Source: CAZNMF01 sp035547155 (GTDB lineage: Bacteria; Acidobacteriota; Vicinamibacteria; Vicinamibacterales; SCN-69-37). Taken from it: a stretch of 64,000 bases of DNA. The notes beneath the pieces were generated by a model, which was given only the letters and a program-made list of their open reading frames with translations, was not told the origin of the DNA and did no database searches. The stretch covers positions 8,035 to 72,034 of the forward strand of contig DASZVJ010000034.1 of NCBI GenBank assembly GCA_035547155.1, in the 5' to 3' direction. Numbering within the stretch: the first letter of the stretch is position 1; every line of letters starts with the position of its first letter. A program made the position numbers and the translations under genes. Of this stretch, positions 46,386-55,742 are shown piece after piece.

Positions 46386-47579
46386 ATGACGCGAATGCTG
46401 CGAGTCTTCGTCGTGTGCGCGGGAGCCACCCTGTTGGCGCGGCCGGCCGTCGTCGTGCAGTCGACGGTGCGCGTGGTGAAAGTCGCGGGCGATCGACATC
46501 AGCTCGCGCTGAAATCAGACGGGACCGTGATCGCCTGGGGCCAGTGGGCCTACGGTCAGCTCGGACCGGTCGCGGCGATCGGCGTGACGGGATTGTGGGC
46601 CGATCGGCCGATCGCGATCGCGCTCGAGGGCAAGGCCGTCGACGTGGCCGCGGGCGACAGCACGTCCTACGCCGTGCTCGAGGACGGCACCGTGTGGGCT
46701 TGGGGTGATGGCCGTCAGGGCGAGCTCGGCACCGGCCCGAATCCGCGGTTGTCGCGCCTGGCCAACAGCACGCCGTCGATGGAATATCGCGGCGCCGAGC
46801 ACCCGGTGAGGGTCGACGTGGATCAAGTCAAGGCGATCGAAGCCGCGGGACACACGGCCGTGGCGATCCTGCGCGACGGCACGGTCGTGCAGTGGCCGCG
46901 CCGACGCACGCCCGACGCCGAGCCGAGCTTTCGGCCGACGCCCGTGCCGAAGCTGACCAACGTCACGCAAGTCTCGGTCGAATGGAGTCACATGCTCGCC
47001 CTCACGTCCGACGGCCATGTGTGGGCGTGGGGCAGCAACGAAAACTATGCGCTCGGCGTCGAGCCGAAGGGAGGATGGGTCAACGATCCGGTCGAAGTAC
47101 CTGGGCTGACCGATGTCGCGGCCGTTGCTGCAACCGGCGATGCGTCGCTCGTGCTGAAGCGCGACGGCACGGTGTGGGTCTGGGGATCGAATGGCCAGGG
47201 ACAGTTCGGCAACGGCCAGCGCGCGAACCACCCGACCGTCGGCACAACGGGCACGCCACAGCGCGTGCCGGGCATCGCGAACGTCGTAGCGATGAGCGCC
47301 GGCTTCGGCGGTCGGCACGTGCTCGTGCTCCTGAAAGACGGCACGCTGCGGGGCTGGGGCAACACCGACTGGGGCCAACTCGGCGCCGGCGTGTCCGGCA
47401 CGTTCCAGCTCTCGCCCGTCACGCCGAAGCTGGCCGGTGTAAATGCGGTCTTCGCGGTCGGCAACAACAGCTTCGCGGTGAAGAACGACGGCAGCTTCTG
47501 GGGCTGGGGCAGCGGCGGTCAGGGCCGCTGGCCGTTCAGCGCCAACACGAAGCTGCCCACGGCGATTGCGCTGCCCTGA
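46386..47579 (+). CDS. Exported RCC1-repeat protein
   Basis: 397 residues from the ATG at 46386, behind a GTGAGG. A signal peptide (MLRVFVVCAGATLLARPAVVV) is followed by a seven-bladed RCC1-type propeller. Repeats read IAWGQWAYGQLG, VWAWGDGRQGELGTG, VWAWGSNENYALG, VWVWGSNGQGQFGNG, LRGWGNTDWGQLGAG and FWGWGSGGQGRW, each preceded by an LxxDGT turn. Bacterial exported RCC1 proteins are presumed to bind proteins or polymers at the surface; there is no link to chromatin. Ligand unknown. Confidence 0.85.
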   Translation: MTRMLRVFVVCAGATLLARPAVVVQSTVRVVKVAGDRHQLALKSDGTVIAWGQWAYGQLGPVAAIGVTGLWADRPIAIALEGKAVDVAAGDSTSYAVLEDGTVWAWGDGRQGELGTGPNPRLSRLANSTPSMEYRGAEHPVRVDVDQVKAIEAAGHTAVAILRDGTVVQWPRRRTPDAEPSFRPTPVPKLTNVTQVSVEWSHMLALTSDGHVWAWGSNENYALGVEPKGGWVNDPVEVPGLTDVAAVAATGDASLVLKRDGTVWVWGSNGQGQFGNGQRANHPTVGTTGTPQRVPGIANVVAMSAGFGGRHVLVLLKDGTLRGWGNTDWGQLGAGVSGTFQLSPVTPKLAGVNAVFAVGNNSFAVKNDGSFWGWGSGGQGRWPFSANTKLPTAIALP

Positions 47580-47598
47580 AAGCGCGGATCGCGAATCG

Positions 47599-48867
47599 AT
47601 GAGCACGACCGGTCCCGTGAGCACACCACCCAGCGCCAACACCCTTCACCATCATTCCCGGCAGATGCGCGGACGCGATCGCCACGAGGCGAATCGCGTT
47701 GCCACGCCGCTCGAGCTGCTGTTCGATCTGACCTTCGTCGTCGCGTTCGGCCTCGCGGCGTCGCAGCTCGCGCATGCGCTCGCGGAGGGCCACTACCTCA
47801 CCGCCGCGATCGGTTTCGGTCTCGCCGCGTTCGGCATCTGCTGGGCGTGGACGAATTTCACGTGGTTCGCGTCGGCGTACGACACTGACGACTGGATCTA
47901 CCGCCTCGTCACGATGGTGCAGATGATCGGCGTGCTCATCCTGGCGCTCGGCCTGCCCCGGCTGTTCGCGTCACTCGAGCACGGCGAGCACGTCGACACC
48001 GCGGTGATGGTGCTCGGCTACGTGATCATGCGCGTCGCGCTCGTGTTCCAGTGGCTGCGCGCAGCGCGGCAGGATCGCGTGCGCCGCCGCTCGTGTCTCA
48101 CGTACGCGGCCATTGTCTCGGCCGCGCAGGTCGGCTGGGTCGCACAGATCGGATGGCACCTGTCGCTCGCGCCGACGCTGATCGTCATCGGCGCGCTCAC
48201 ACTCGTCGAGCTCTCGGCGCCAGTGCTCGCGGAACGCCACAGCGGCGGCACGCCCTGGCACGCGCATCACGTCGTCGAGCGACACGGCCTCTTCGCCATC
48301 ATCGCGCTCGGCGAGGGCGTCGTCGGCACGGTCGCCGCGCTGTCGGCCGTCGTCGAGCAGCAAGGCTGGAGCGTGGACGCGGCCCTCGTCGGCGTCGCCG
48401 GCGTCGGACTCACCTTCGGACTCTGGTGGGTCTACTACTTGCTGCCGTCCGCGTCCGTGCTCCACGCGCATCGCGATCGATCGTTCGTCTGGGGCTACGG
48501 TCAGCTCGTCATCGTCACGGCGATCGTGGCCACCGGCGCGGGGCTCGACGTCGCGGCGTCGTTCATCGAGCACGAGACGCGCATCGGTCCGCTCGCGACG
48601 GTGCTGACCGTGGCGATTCCCGTCGGCATCTTTCTCGGACTGATCTACGCGCTCTACTACTACCTCGTGCGCCGATTCGATCCGTTCCACGTATGGCTAC
48701 TGACCGCGACGGCGGCCGTCGTGGCGCTCGCCCTCGCCGCGGCCGTGTGGGGCGTGGACATGGCCGTGTGTCTCGTGATCCTCATGTGCGCGCCCGTCGT
48801 CACGGTCGTCGGCTACGAGATCCACGGCTACCGGCATCAGGCGGACTCGCTCGCGCTCGACCGGTGA
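47599..48867 (+). CDS. LtrA-family membrane protein
   Basis: 422 residues from the ATG at 47599, without a clear ribosome-binding site. About 11 membrane helices are visible. The start EANRVATPLELLFDLTFVVAFGLAASQLAHAL and the later WTNFTWFASAYDTDDWIYRLVTMVQMIGVLILAL are the signature of low-temperature-requirement protein A. HHVVERHGLFAIIALGEGVVG is the second conserved block. The family is widespread, named after a Listeria mutant, and its molecular role is not settled. Confidence 0.88.
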   Translation: MSTTGPVSTPPSANTLHHHSRQMRGRDRHEANRVATPLELLFDLTFVVAFGLAASQLAHALAEGHYLTAAIGFGLAAFGICWAWTNFTWFASAYDTDDWIYRLVTMVQMIGVLILALGLPRLFASLEHGEHVDTAVMVLGYVIMRVALVFQWLRAARQDRVRRRSCLTYAAIVSAAQVGWVAQIGWHLSLAPTLIVIGALTLVELSAPVLAERHSGGTPWHAHHVVERHGLFAIIALGEGVVGTVAALSAVVEQQGWSVDAALVGVAGVGLTFGLWWVYYLLPSASVLHAHRDRSFVWGYGQLVIVTAIVATGAGLDVAASFIEHETRIGPLATVLTVAIPVGIFLGLIYALYYYLVRRFDPFHVWLLTATAAVVALALAAAVWGVDMAVCLVILMCAPVVTVVGYEIHGYRHQADSLALDR

Positions 48868-48936
48868 GGTGAGTGCTCTTGTCGTTGGCTGCGCGGCGAC
48901 GACGTCTGCTCGTCGTCGTTGCGAATCAGGTAGCGT

Positions 48937-49500
48937 ATGGCAATGCCGGACGACGACATCGCCGCGCTCGAGCAGGCCTTCATCGCCAGCGAGCAAGACG
49001 CGCGCACGCTCGTGGACGGCTTGAGCGAGAGTCACGGCACGTGGCAGCCGCAACCTGGCTCCTGGAGCGTTGCGGAATGTCTCGATCATCTGGCGACCGG
49101 CAATCGCGTCTATCTCGACGCGATGTCCCCGTCCGCTGAGCGCGCGCTCACCGAGGGACGCCTCAGGCGCGGTCCCGCGATGCCCGGGCTGATCGGCGGA
49201 TGGTTCGTGCGATCGCTCGAGCCGCCCGTGAATCCGCGCTTCAAGATGCCCGCGCCGCGAAAGATTCGGCCGCGGGCATCACCGCCGCTCGCCGACGCGC
49301 GCGATCAATTCTTCGCGTCCCATCACGACGTCGTCACGTTCCTGCGGCAGTACGCCGCAATCGATCTCGCACGCGTCACGTTTCCGAATCCGTTCATCCG
49401 CGGCGTTCGCTTCAGTCTCGCAACGGGACTCCACGTGCTCGCCGCGCACGAGCGCCGCCATCTCTGGCAGGCGTGGCGCGTCCGGCGCGCGGCGGAATAG
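48937..49500 (+). CDS. DinB-superfamily protein
   Basis: 187 residues, four-helix bundle. Putative metal ligands: His in SVAECLDHLATGNRVYL, and the pair in VLAAHERRHLWQAW, the usual HxxxH arrangement of DinB/YfiT proteins. WQPQPGSWSVAECLDHL is the typical opening. Such proteins may be thiol-dependent S-transferases, for example with bacillithiol or mycothiol, but no reaction is assigned here. Confidence 0.85.
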   Translation: MAMPDDDIAALEQAFIASEQDARTLVDGLSESHGTWQPQPGSWSVAECLDHLATGNRVYLDAMSPSAERALTEGRLRRGPAMPGLIGGWFVRSLEPPVNPRFKMPAPRKIRPRASPPLADARDQFFASHHDVVTFLRQYAAIDLARVTFPNPFIRGVRFSLATGLHVLAAHERRHLWQAWRVRRAAE

Positions 49501-49551
49501 GACGCGGTGACGTCACCGTAGCGCTGAATCGCGCTCGTCCTGTGAATCGCC

Positions 49552-49572
49552 GTGAATTCCCGTCGAATTCAC
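49552..49572. promoter_or_regulatory. Perfect inverted repeat upstream of the lipoprotein pair
   Basis: Arms GTGAATTC and GAATTCAC, 8 bp each around 5 bases, lie 61 bases before the lipoprotein start. The same gap holds a 12-bp palindrome GGTGACGTCACC (49506-49517) just after the DinB stop. Either could be an operator or a weak terminator. Confidence 0.4.
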
Positions 49573-49632
49573 GACTTCTCTCATCGGCGGCGCCCAAGCT
49601 GAAGGCTGGCTCGTGTGCCTTCGGAGGCGACG

Positions 49633-50472
49633 ATGAGGACGACGATTGCGCTGCTGATGATGCTCGGCACGTGCGCGTGCGGAAAGGCCGATATCCCGAC
49701 CGATCCAGGCAAGGTCTACCAGCCGCCGCCGCTCGGCGCGTCTGTGGTCCCCGCGTCCATCACGGCGTTTGCGATGACAGGACAACTGGTTCAGGACACG
49801 TATCATTACTGGCCGACACTGATCATCAACGCCGGCGGCACGGCGATCACGCTGAAGCACATCCGTTTTGCTCTGCCAGGCACAACGCTGACGAGCGACG
49901 GCGCGACGATGGACTGGACGGTCGACGCCGGCCACATCTTCGACTTCAGCACGGCGCACACCCATTTCGAAGTCCTGGGATCCGGTCCCGCCACGAGCGC
50001 CACTGTGACGATCGACTACATCGGCGTGGATGGCCAGACACACGAGCTCACCGGAACGACGTCGATCGACCATATCGAATCGACGGCAACGCCGGCGGCG
50101 CTGCAGATTTCGAACTTCGTCCTCACGCGCTGGCAGGGACCGAACGAGTGGGACTACTGGCCGCGCTTCACGGTCACGGAAACAAGCGGCGCCGTCGACG
50201 TCACCATCACGCGTATCGAATTCATGCTGCTCGACATGGGCATCAACGGCCGTGTGCCGCCGTCGTTCGGCTCGTGGAAGGTTCCGGCCGGCGGATCGAT
50301 CCGCTTGTTCGACGAATGGTCCTACGGTGAGCCGGCGCTCTACTTGTCGAGCAGCGGGCTGACCGATCGCGCCATGGTGACGCTGTCGTACGTGGACACG
50401 ACGGGCCGGCCCGGTGACGTCACCGCGACGGCACAGGTGAGTGCGGACGGACTTCCGCCAGCGCCGAAGTGA
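49633..50472 (+). CDS. Putative lipoprotein, first of a tandem paralogous pair
   Basis: 279 residues from the ATG at 49633, behind GGAGG. The lipoprotein signal is RTTIALLMMLGTCACG, with the lipobox Cys in GTCAC or one residue earlier. After a Pro-rich linker come two similar beta-sandwich halves. The first runs from AFAMTGQLVQDTYHYWPTLIIN and the second from NFVLTRWQGPNEWDYWPRFTV, each followed by T-x-IRF/IEF. So the protein itself is an internal duplication. It is anchored in the membrane facing the periplasm or surface; no family recognised. Confidence 0.75.
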   Translation: MRTTIALLMMLGTCACGKADIPTDPGKVYQPPPLGASVVPASITAFAMTGQLVQDTYHYWPTLIINAGGTAITLKHIRFALPGTTLTSDGATMDWTVDAGHIFDFSTAHTHFEVLGSGPATSATVTIDYIGVDGQTHELTGTTSIDHIESTATPAALQISNFVLTRWQGPNEWDYWPRFTVTETSGAVDVTITRIEFMLLDMGINGRVPPSFGSWKVPAGGSIRLFDEWSYGEPALYLSSSGLTDRAMVTLSYVDTTGRPGDVTATAQVSADGLPPAPK

Positions 50473-50515
50473 CGCGCGCGGCTCTATCGTGTCGATGTTG
50501 CGTTCGGAGGCGACG

Positions 50516-51388
50516 ATGAGAGCGACGATTGCGCTGCTGGTGATCCTCGGCACCTGCGCCTGCGGGAAGGCGGATGTTCCGACGGCACCGACGCCATCCT
50601 CACCGCTGGCGACAACTCCCGCCACGCCTGCGACGCCGGAACCGCCGCCACCCACGCCGCCCGAACCGCGCGAAGCCGGCATCGCGTCGTTCTCGATGAC
50701 GGGACAGTTGATCCAAGGCGTCTATCACTACTGGCCGGCGGTGACCATCAGCGCCGGCAGTGAAGCCATCGTATTGAAGGGTTTGATCTTCTCACTGCGA
50801 GGCGTCGACATCGCCAACGACCGCGTCGGCATGAACCGGACGATCGCCGCCGGCACGTCGTACGAGTTCGACGCGCACAACTTCGAGGTGCTCGGATCCA
50901 GTCTGGGCACCGAGGCGACCGTCACCGTCACCTACATGAGTGCGGACGGCCACTCCTATCACCCGATCGCCACGACGACGATCGCCCCGATCGAATCGGC
51001 ACCGGCCAGCGCCTCGCTGCAGATCTCCGACTTCGCCCTCACGCGATGGCAGGAGCCGTATGAATGGGACTACTGGCCTCGTTTCACGGTGACCGAAACG
51101 AGCGGCGCGTCCGACGTCACCATCACGCGCATCGAGTTCCTGCCGCTCGACACGGGCATCAACGGCCGCGTCCCGCCGTCGTTCGGCCCATGGACGGTTC
51201 CAGCCGGCGGATCGATCCGTCTGTTCGACGAATGGGGCTATGACGAGCCAGCGTTCGGTCTCTCGAGCAGCCGGCGGACCGATCGCGTGATGGTGACGCT
51301 GTCGTACGTGGATGCGGCGGGCCGGCCCGGCGATGTCACCGCGATCGCGCAGGTCAGCTCGGACGGACGCCCAGCGGCTCCACGGTGA
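50516..51388 (+). CDS. Putative lipoprotein, second of the tandem pair
   Basis: 290 residues from the ATG at 50516. It is close to the preceding protein throughout, including the same GGAGGCGACG leader, the RATIALLVILGTCACGKAD signal and the C-terminal half (YEWDYWPRFTVTETSGASDVTITRIEF). It differs mainly in a longer Pro/Thr linker (PTPSSPLATTPATPATPEPPPP) between lipid anchor and first domain. The two genes clearly arose by tandem duplication that included the ribosome-binding site. Confidence 0.75.
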   Translation: MRATIALLVILGTCACGKADVPTAPTPSSPLATTPATPATPEPPPPTPPEPREAGIASFSMTGQLIQGVYHYWPAVTISAGSEAIVLKGLIFSLRGVDIANDRVGMNRTIAAGTSYEFDAHNFEVLGSSLGTEATVTVTYMSADGHSYHPIATTTIAPIESAPASASLQISDFALTRWQEPYEWDYWPRFTVTETSGASDVTITRIEFLPLDTGINGRVPPSFGPWTVPAGGSIRLFDEWGYDEPAFGLSSSRRTDRVMVTLSYVDAAGRPGDVTAIAQVSSDGRPAAPR

Positions 51389-51413
51389 CGTTCGACGGCC
51401 GCGATCGCCGTGC

Positions 51414-52643
51414 TCAGTACAGCGTCGACTCGAAGAACGCGCGCATCGACGCCGCGTAGTACACGCCGTACTTCGCGAACGTCGCCTTCGTGGCCTCGTC
51501 CGGTTTCCAGTCGAAGAACGCGTGGCTCGCGCCGCCGACCTGGATGTACTCCGCGCGCTGGCCGGCCTTGACGAGCGCATCGATGAAGTCGGTGACGTCC
51601 GCATTCGTGATCAGCGGATCGCGCGTGCCGCGCAGCAGGAACTGCGGCACCGATCGCTCGGTCGCCTGCGGGATGTGGCTGAGCGGCGCGATCGCTTCCT
51701 TCCACGCCATGTCGTTCGCGTGTTCCTCCGAATACGTGTTCAGCCGGGCCGCGGCGAACACACCGTAGCTCGGCGCTGCGGCCTTGATGGCCTTCGACAG
51801 CTCGTCGCGCACCTGTGCGACCGTCTTGCCCTTCGGCAGATAGCTCGGCATGAACTGGAAGACGCCCGGCGTCTTGCCGAAGCCGCCGTCGCCGATCATG
51901 TTGGTCATCAGCGACGCGGCCGCCGAGAGATGTCCGCCCGCACTGTCGCCCGTCACGCCGATGCGCGTCGGATCGCCGCCGTACTGCGCCGCGTGCTCCG
52001 CGATGTGCGCGATACCGCCGAAGACATCCTCGATCAGGTTCGCCATTGTGTTGCCGACGGCATCACCGTCCGCCTTGCCGCCCCAGCGGTAGTCCATGCT
52101 GAACACGACGAACTTCCCGCCCTTCACGAGCTCGCGCGCGAGGCCGCGCATGATGTCTTCGTCATTGGCCGTCCAGCCGCCGCCGTGGACGATGATGATG
52201 ACGGGCAGGTTGCGCGCGCCCTTCGGCGAGAACACGTCGTACTTCAACGGCTTCACGCCGGGCTTCGCGTAGACGATGTCGTTGGTGACGACGATGTCCT
52301 TCACGGCGGCCGCGTCGATGAACGACGCGCCGACGCGCGTGTTCTGCGTGATCGTCACCTTGAACTCGCGCGTCATGCCCTCGTGGTACATCTGCCCGAA
52401 CTGTCCGGGCACCGAGTACCACGCCGAGTCCAGCGCGTACCCCGCATCCGGCGTCGTCGTCAGCGTGACGACCGCGCCGGCAGGAAGTTTGCCGTCCGCC
52501 GGCAGCGCGGGCGTGATCTGCAGCTTGCCGTGTACCGGCGGCACGACCGTGACCGTGTAGGACGCAGGCGTCTGCGCGCGCGCGGTCGCGGCGACGGCCA
52601 GACACGCTCCGACGGTGAACAGAACTTTGGCGGCTGGGTGCAT
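51414..52643 (-). CDS. Exported alpha/beta hydrolase (HSL/carboxylesterase type) with N-terminal repeat domain
   Basis: 409 residues. A signal peptide (KVLFTVGACLAVAATARAQ) is followed by residues 28-110, which look like a divergent InlB B-repeat or bacterial-repeat domain (VTVVPPVHGKLQITP, PAGAVVTLTTTPDAGYALDSAWY). The hydrolase part has the oxyanion HGGGW at 153-157, nucleophile S234 in GDSAGGHLS, the acid in RDPLITNADV and His in GGASHAFFDW. It is periplasmic or secreted and probably acts as an acyl esterase, perhaps on acylated glycans. It converges on the lipoprotein pair. Confidence 0.82.
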   Translation of the reverse strand: MHPAAKVLFTVGACLAVAATARAQTPASYTVTVVPPVHGKLQITPALPADGKLPAGAVVTLTTTPDAGYALDSAWYSVPGQFGQMYHEGMTREFKVTITQNTRVGASFIDAAAVKDIVVTNDIVYAKPGVKPLKYDVFSPKGARNLPVIIIVHGGGWTANDEDIMRGLARELVKGGKFVVFSMDYRWGGKADGDAVGNTMANLIEDVFGGIAHIAEHAAQYGGDPTRIGVTGDSAGGHLSAAASLMTNMIGDGGFGKTPGVFQFMPSYLPKGKTVAQVRDELSKAIKAAAPSYGVFAAARLNTYSEEHANDMAWKEAIAPLSHIPQATERSVPQFLLRGTRDPLITNADVTDFIDALVKAGQRAEYIQVGGASHAFFDWKPDEATKATFAKYGVYYAASMRAFFESTLY

Positions 52644-52665
52644 AGGTGTCGAATCTTAGCGCAAA

Positions 52666-52695
52666 GGGACACTGCCGAGCGGTTTTGTATATAAA
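52666..52695 (+). promoter_or_regulatory. Possible promoter of the Ig-like lipoprotein gene
   Basis: GGGACA (52666-52671), 18 bases, then TATAAA (52690-52695) in a conspicuously A/T-rich patch between two divergent genes. The -35 is weak. Confidence 0.35.
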
Positions 52696-52725
52696 TTCCG
52701 TGCTCCCGCATGAGGTCCCCCCAGT

Positions 52726-53565
52726 ATGCGAATTGCGTGTGTCAGTGGACTCCTGGCTGTCGTCATCGTGCTCGGCGGTGGCTGCGGTAAAGGGAACAAC
52801 GGTCAATCCAACGGAACGCCGACGGGTCCAAGCTCCACCGCGATCACGTCGATCGCCGTCAACTCATCCGGTCCAACGCTCACCGTCGGCAACACCGAAA
52901 CGTTCACCGCGACGGCCACGCTCGGCAACGGAGCCACCCAGCCTTTGAGTGGAGGCATGTGGGGCCTCGACGCGCCGGCCGTCGCGTCCGTGGGAGGGAG
53001 CACCGGCGCGGTGAAAGGGCTCGCGTCTGGCGCCGTGACCGTGTTCGTCGATGCGCAAGGCGTCAGAGGCACGAAGCTCATCAACGTCGTGCCGAGCTAT
53101 CAGGGACAGTGGGCCGGCGGATATACCGTCACCGACTGCTCGGACACGGAGGATTTCCACCTGGGCGGCCTCTGTGCGCTGTTTGCGCCCGGCTTGCAGG
53201 CCGCGGCGGGATTTCAACTGACGCAGGCCGGCAAGGCCGTCACCGGCGCCACCAGGCTCGGAATCGTGATCTCCGACGCGTTCTCCACGTCGATCAACGG
53301 CGACGGCGGCCTGACGTTCTCGGTGAACGCCACATCGGGCACGACGACGGTGATGCAGTTCTGGTCGATCAATGTCCTGACGCCGGGACGGATGAGCGGC
53401 ACGCTGCGTCAGGAGTGGTCCGACTCCTCGATCGCCGGGCATGCCACGGTGAACGCGACGATCACGGACATCACACTCGCGGGCGCACAGCCGACGCGCG
53501 CGACGTCGAATCGACCGGCCCTCGTGCCCGACGGAGCCGGCCGGCGCTGGATGCAATTCAGATAG
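52726..53565 (+). CDS. Lipoprotein with Ig-like (BIG2) domain
   Basis: 279 residues. The lipoprotein signal ends in VLGGGC at Cys20 (CVSGLLAVVIVLGGGCGKG). Residues about 40-120 are a BIG2 Ig-like domain (ITSIAVNSSGPTLTVGNTETFTATATLGNG, WGLDAPAVASVGGSTGAVKGLASGAVTVFVDA). The rest (YQGQWAGGYTVTDCSDTEDF, MSGTLRQEWSDSSIAGHATVNATITD) looks like a lipocalin-like or beta-barrel end domain seen in other acidobacterial lipoproteins. It is surface or periplasmic; the ligand is unknown. Confidence 0.75.
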   Translation: MRIACVSGLLAVVIVLGGGCGKGNNGQSNGTPTGPSSTAITSIAVNSSGPTLTVGNTETFTATATLGNGATQPLSGGMWGLDAPAVASVGGSTGAVKGLASGAVTVFVDAQGVRGTKLINVVPSYQGQWAGGYTVTDCSDTEDFHLGGLCALFAPGLQAAAGFQLTQAGKAVTGATRLGIVISDAFSTSINGDGGLTFSVNATSGTTTVMQFWSINVLTPGRMSGTLRQEWSDSSIAGHATVNATITDITLAGAQPTRATSNRPALVPDGAGRRWMQFR

Positions 53566-53596
53566 CGATCACGATCCGTCCAGATCGATGTGTCCG

Positions 53597-55738
53597 ATGT
53601 TGCCGACAACGAAGAAGCAGCGAGGATTGCGATCGCCCTTCAAGTCGATGCGACTCGGCCTGCCTCTGATTCTCGCGATCGCCGCGGCGCCGGTGTCCGT
53701 ATCTCAGGCGCCGATTCCGGCACCCGGCGCGGTCGACGTCACCGGCCGCACGGAGGTTGCGGGCCAGGCCGCGCGGTTCGTCTACGACTTCGATCACAAC
53801 GCGCTCGCCGACGGCGTGCGCGCCGGCGACGCAGTGATTGCGCTGACGGCATCAGGCAACCTGCTGCGAGTCGACGCGCGAACGCTCGCGCTGACGACAC
53901 AGCAGGTCGTGGACGGTCGCGCGACAGCGATTGCGCTCGACGACCGCGGCGTCGTCCTTGTCGGCAAGGAAGACGGACAAATCGCCGTCGTCGATCCCTC
54001 GACGCTCGCGCTGACGACCATCGGTCAAGCTGATGGTGCTATCACCTGGTTGATGCGGCGCGGCGGAACGCTCGTCGCGATCGCGCGGTCTCAGACGCCG
54101 GAGCCCTGGCCGGGCCAGGACTATGCGTCGCTCAATCGCCTGATGCAGCGCCCAGCTCGCCTTTCCATGTTCGTGAGCCAGGGCGGCAAGGTCTCCACAC
54201 GCGCATGGTCCGGGGAGGCGGCGACGACGTTTTTTCTCGATGCAGGCCTTCTCTGGTTCGGCACGGATCTCGGAGAATTTGGCGGCGCGCTCGGCTCGAT
54301 CGATCTCGATACCGGCCGCCGCGTCCATGTGCCGGTCGAGAACGGCGTCTTGGGGATCATGCGGGCGGACGACGGCCGATTGCTGGCCTATGGCGGCACG
54401 GCGCACTTGTGGGCGGCGAGCGGTTTCGTCGCCGAAGTCGTCGACGGACGAGCCAGGATGCTGCGTCAGTTCGAGCGGCCGACGCAGCCCCCTATCGATC
54501 AATCGCATCCAAACGCCCCGATCGACCGCGTTGCCGCTGATCGCGCTGGCAGCGGCTTCGTCGTGCTTTCCGCTCATCATCTCTATCACGCGAGCGCCGA
54601 TTTCTCGACGTGGTCGCTATCGACCGATCTCGGTGGACGCTGGAGCGCCGGCAGGCGCCATTCCGTCGGCAGCACACCAACCGTCAACGCGCTGCTTCCT
54701 GGCCTGAGCGCGAGTGAGTGGCTCGCGATCCGAGGACGTGACGGCATCCAGCGCATCGTGGGCGATCGCGTTGAGAGTGCCGTTGTGCCGCGCCAGCTCG
54801 AGTCGCCGATTGTCGACATCTGGCACACATCGAACGGCACGATATTCCTGTCCGATGGAGAATCGGTCCTGTGGCGGCATGACGGAGGCACGTGGACGAC
54901 CTCGGCGCTCTGCCCCGACCATATCCCCGGCAGCGACTCGGAACCGAGCGCAATGCCGATCGCGGACGATGGACGCGGCCTCCTCGTCGATTGCGACGGC
55001 ACGGTGACGCCTGGACCATCCGCGTTGGTCCACATCGACGGGACCGGCGCGATGCGCACGATCGACGTTCGAACGAGCGATCGCAACACGTCGACGCCGG
55101 CCTCGTTGTTCGTAGGGCCGGCAGGACGGCTGTTCGGCATGAACGAGGAGACGCTCTGGCGCAGTGACGACGGCGGGTGGCAGATCGCTGGAGCCATCGG
55201 CTCGTGGCCAGCTATGGACCGATGGTCGGGACAGGCAGGACGCCAGTACGTGACGCTGGCGACGCCGGACGATCGCACGGCGTTCATCTGGCATGTCGGC
55301 ATCGGCGATCTCCTGCGACTCTCGCATCAGACCGATGACCGCTGGCGATTGGATGTCATTGGCAGGCCGACGATGGCCAATATCTTCGACGCGGTTGCGG
55401 ATCGCGACGACGCGATTCTGACGTCGACGCCGCGAGGGCTCTTCCGGTACCACACGGGCGACGGGCGGATCGAACGGTATCGACTGCCGGCTCGCGATCG
55501 AATTGTGACGGCCGTACGTGACCGGCGAGGACGTATCTGGGCCGCCGGCGATCGGCTGTACGTGTCGAGTGACGGACGTCGGTGGAACGTCGTGGATCTT
55601 CCGATGATGTCGCAAACCTGGCTGAAACGGCTTCGTCTCGATCCCGAGTCGCCAGACACGCTCCTGCTGAGCCTGTTCGATCGCGGATTCGTCGCCATCA
55701 CCGTGGACGGCGACAGCGATCGAGCAACGCCGCGATAA
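53597..55738 (+). CDS. Exported beta-propeller protein of unknown function
   Basis: 713 residues from the ATG at 53597; starts at 53588 or 53648 are also possible and no ribosome-binding site decides. The basic N-terminus and MRLGLPLILAIAAAPVSVS form a signal peptide. The remainder repeats short beta blades with VIALTASGNLLRVDARTLAL, GVVLVGKEDGQIAVVDPSTLAL, LLWFGTDLGEFGGALGSIDLDTG, IWAAGDRLYVSSDGRRW. The pattern is like the two-component regulator propellers and YCF48-like proteins, but no kinase domain follows. Converges on the glucarate operon. Confidence 0.65.
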   Translation: MLPTTKKQRGLRSPFKSMRLGLPLILAIAAAPVSVSQAPIPAPGAVDVTGRTEVAGQAARFVYDFDHNALADGVRAGDAVIALTASGNLLRVDARTLALTTQQVVDGRATAIALDDRGVVLVGKEDGQIAVVDPSTLALTTIGQADGAITWLMRRGGTLVAIARSQTPEPWPGQDYASLNRLMQRPARLSMFVSQGGKVSTRAWSGEAATTFFLDAGLLWFGTDLGEFGGALGSIDLDTGRRVHVPVENGVLGIMRADDGRLLAYGGTAHLWAASGFVAEVVDGRARMLRQFERPTQPPIDQSHPNAPIDRVAADRAGSGFVVLSAHHLYHASADFSTWSLSTDLGGRWSAGRRHSVGSTPTVNALLPGLSASEWLAIRGRDGIQRIVGDRVESAVVPRQLESPIVDIWHTSNGTIFLSDGESVLWRHDGGTWTTSALCPDHIPGSDSEPSAMPIADDGRGLLVDCDGTVTPGPSALVHIDGTGAMRTIDVRTSDRNTSTPASLFVGPAGRLFGMNEETLWRSDDGGWQIAGAIGSWPAMDRWSGQAGRQYVTLATPDDRTAFIWHVGIGDLLRLSHQTDDRWRLDVIGRPTMANIFDAVADRDDAILTSTPRGLFRYHTGDGRIERYRLPARDRIVTAVRDRRGRIWAAGDRLYVSSDGRRWNVVDLPMMSQTWLKRLRLDPESPDTLLLSLFDRGFVAITVDGDSDRATPR

Positions 55739-55742
55739 ATTC

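Noticed and set aside
46019..46429. Minus-strand 136-codon frame between padR and the RCC1 gene
   Set aside because: Extremely Arg-rich, overlaps the RCC1 start and lacks a ribosome-binding site; the 47-codon frame at 46060-46203 is the better candidate.
50408..50421. Second copy of the GGTGACGTCACC palindrome found at 49506-49517
   Set aside because: It lies within the lipoprotein coding sequence (GDVT codons) and is probably coincidental in GC-rich DNA.
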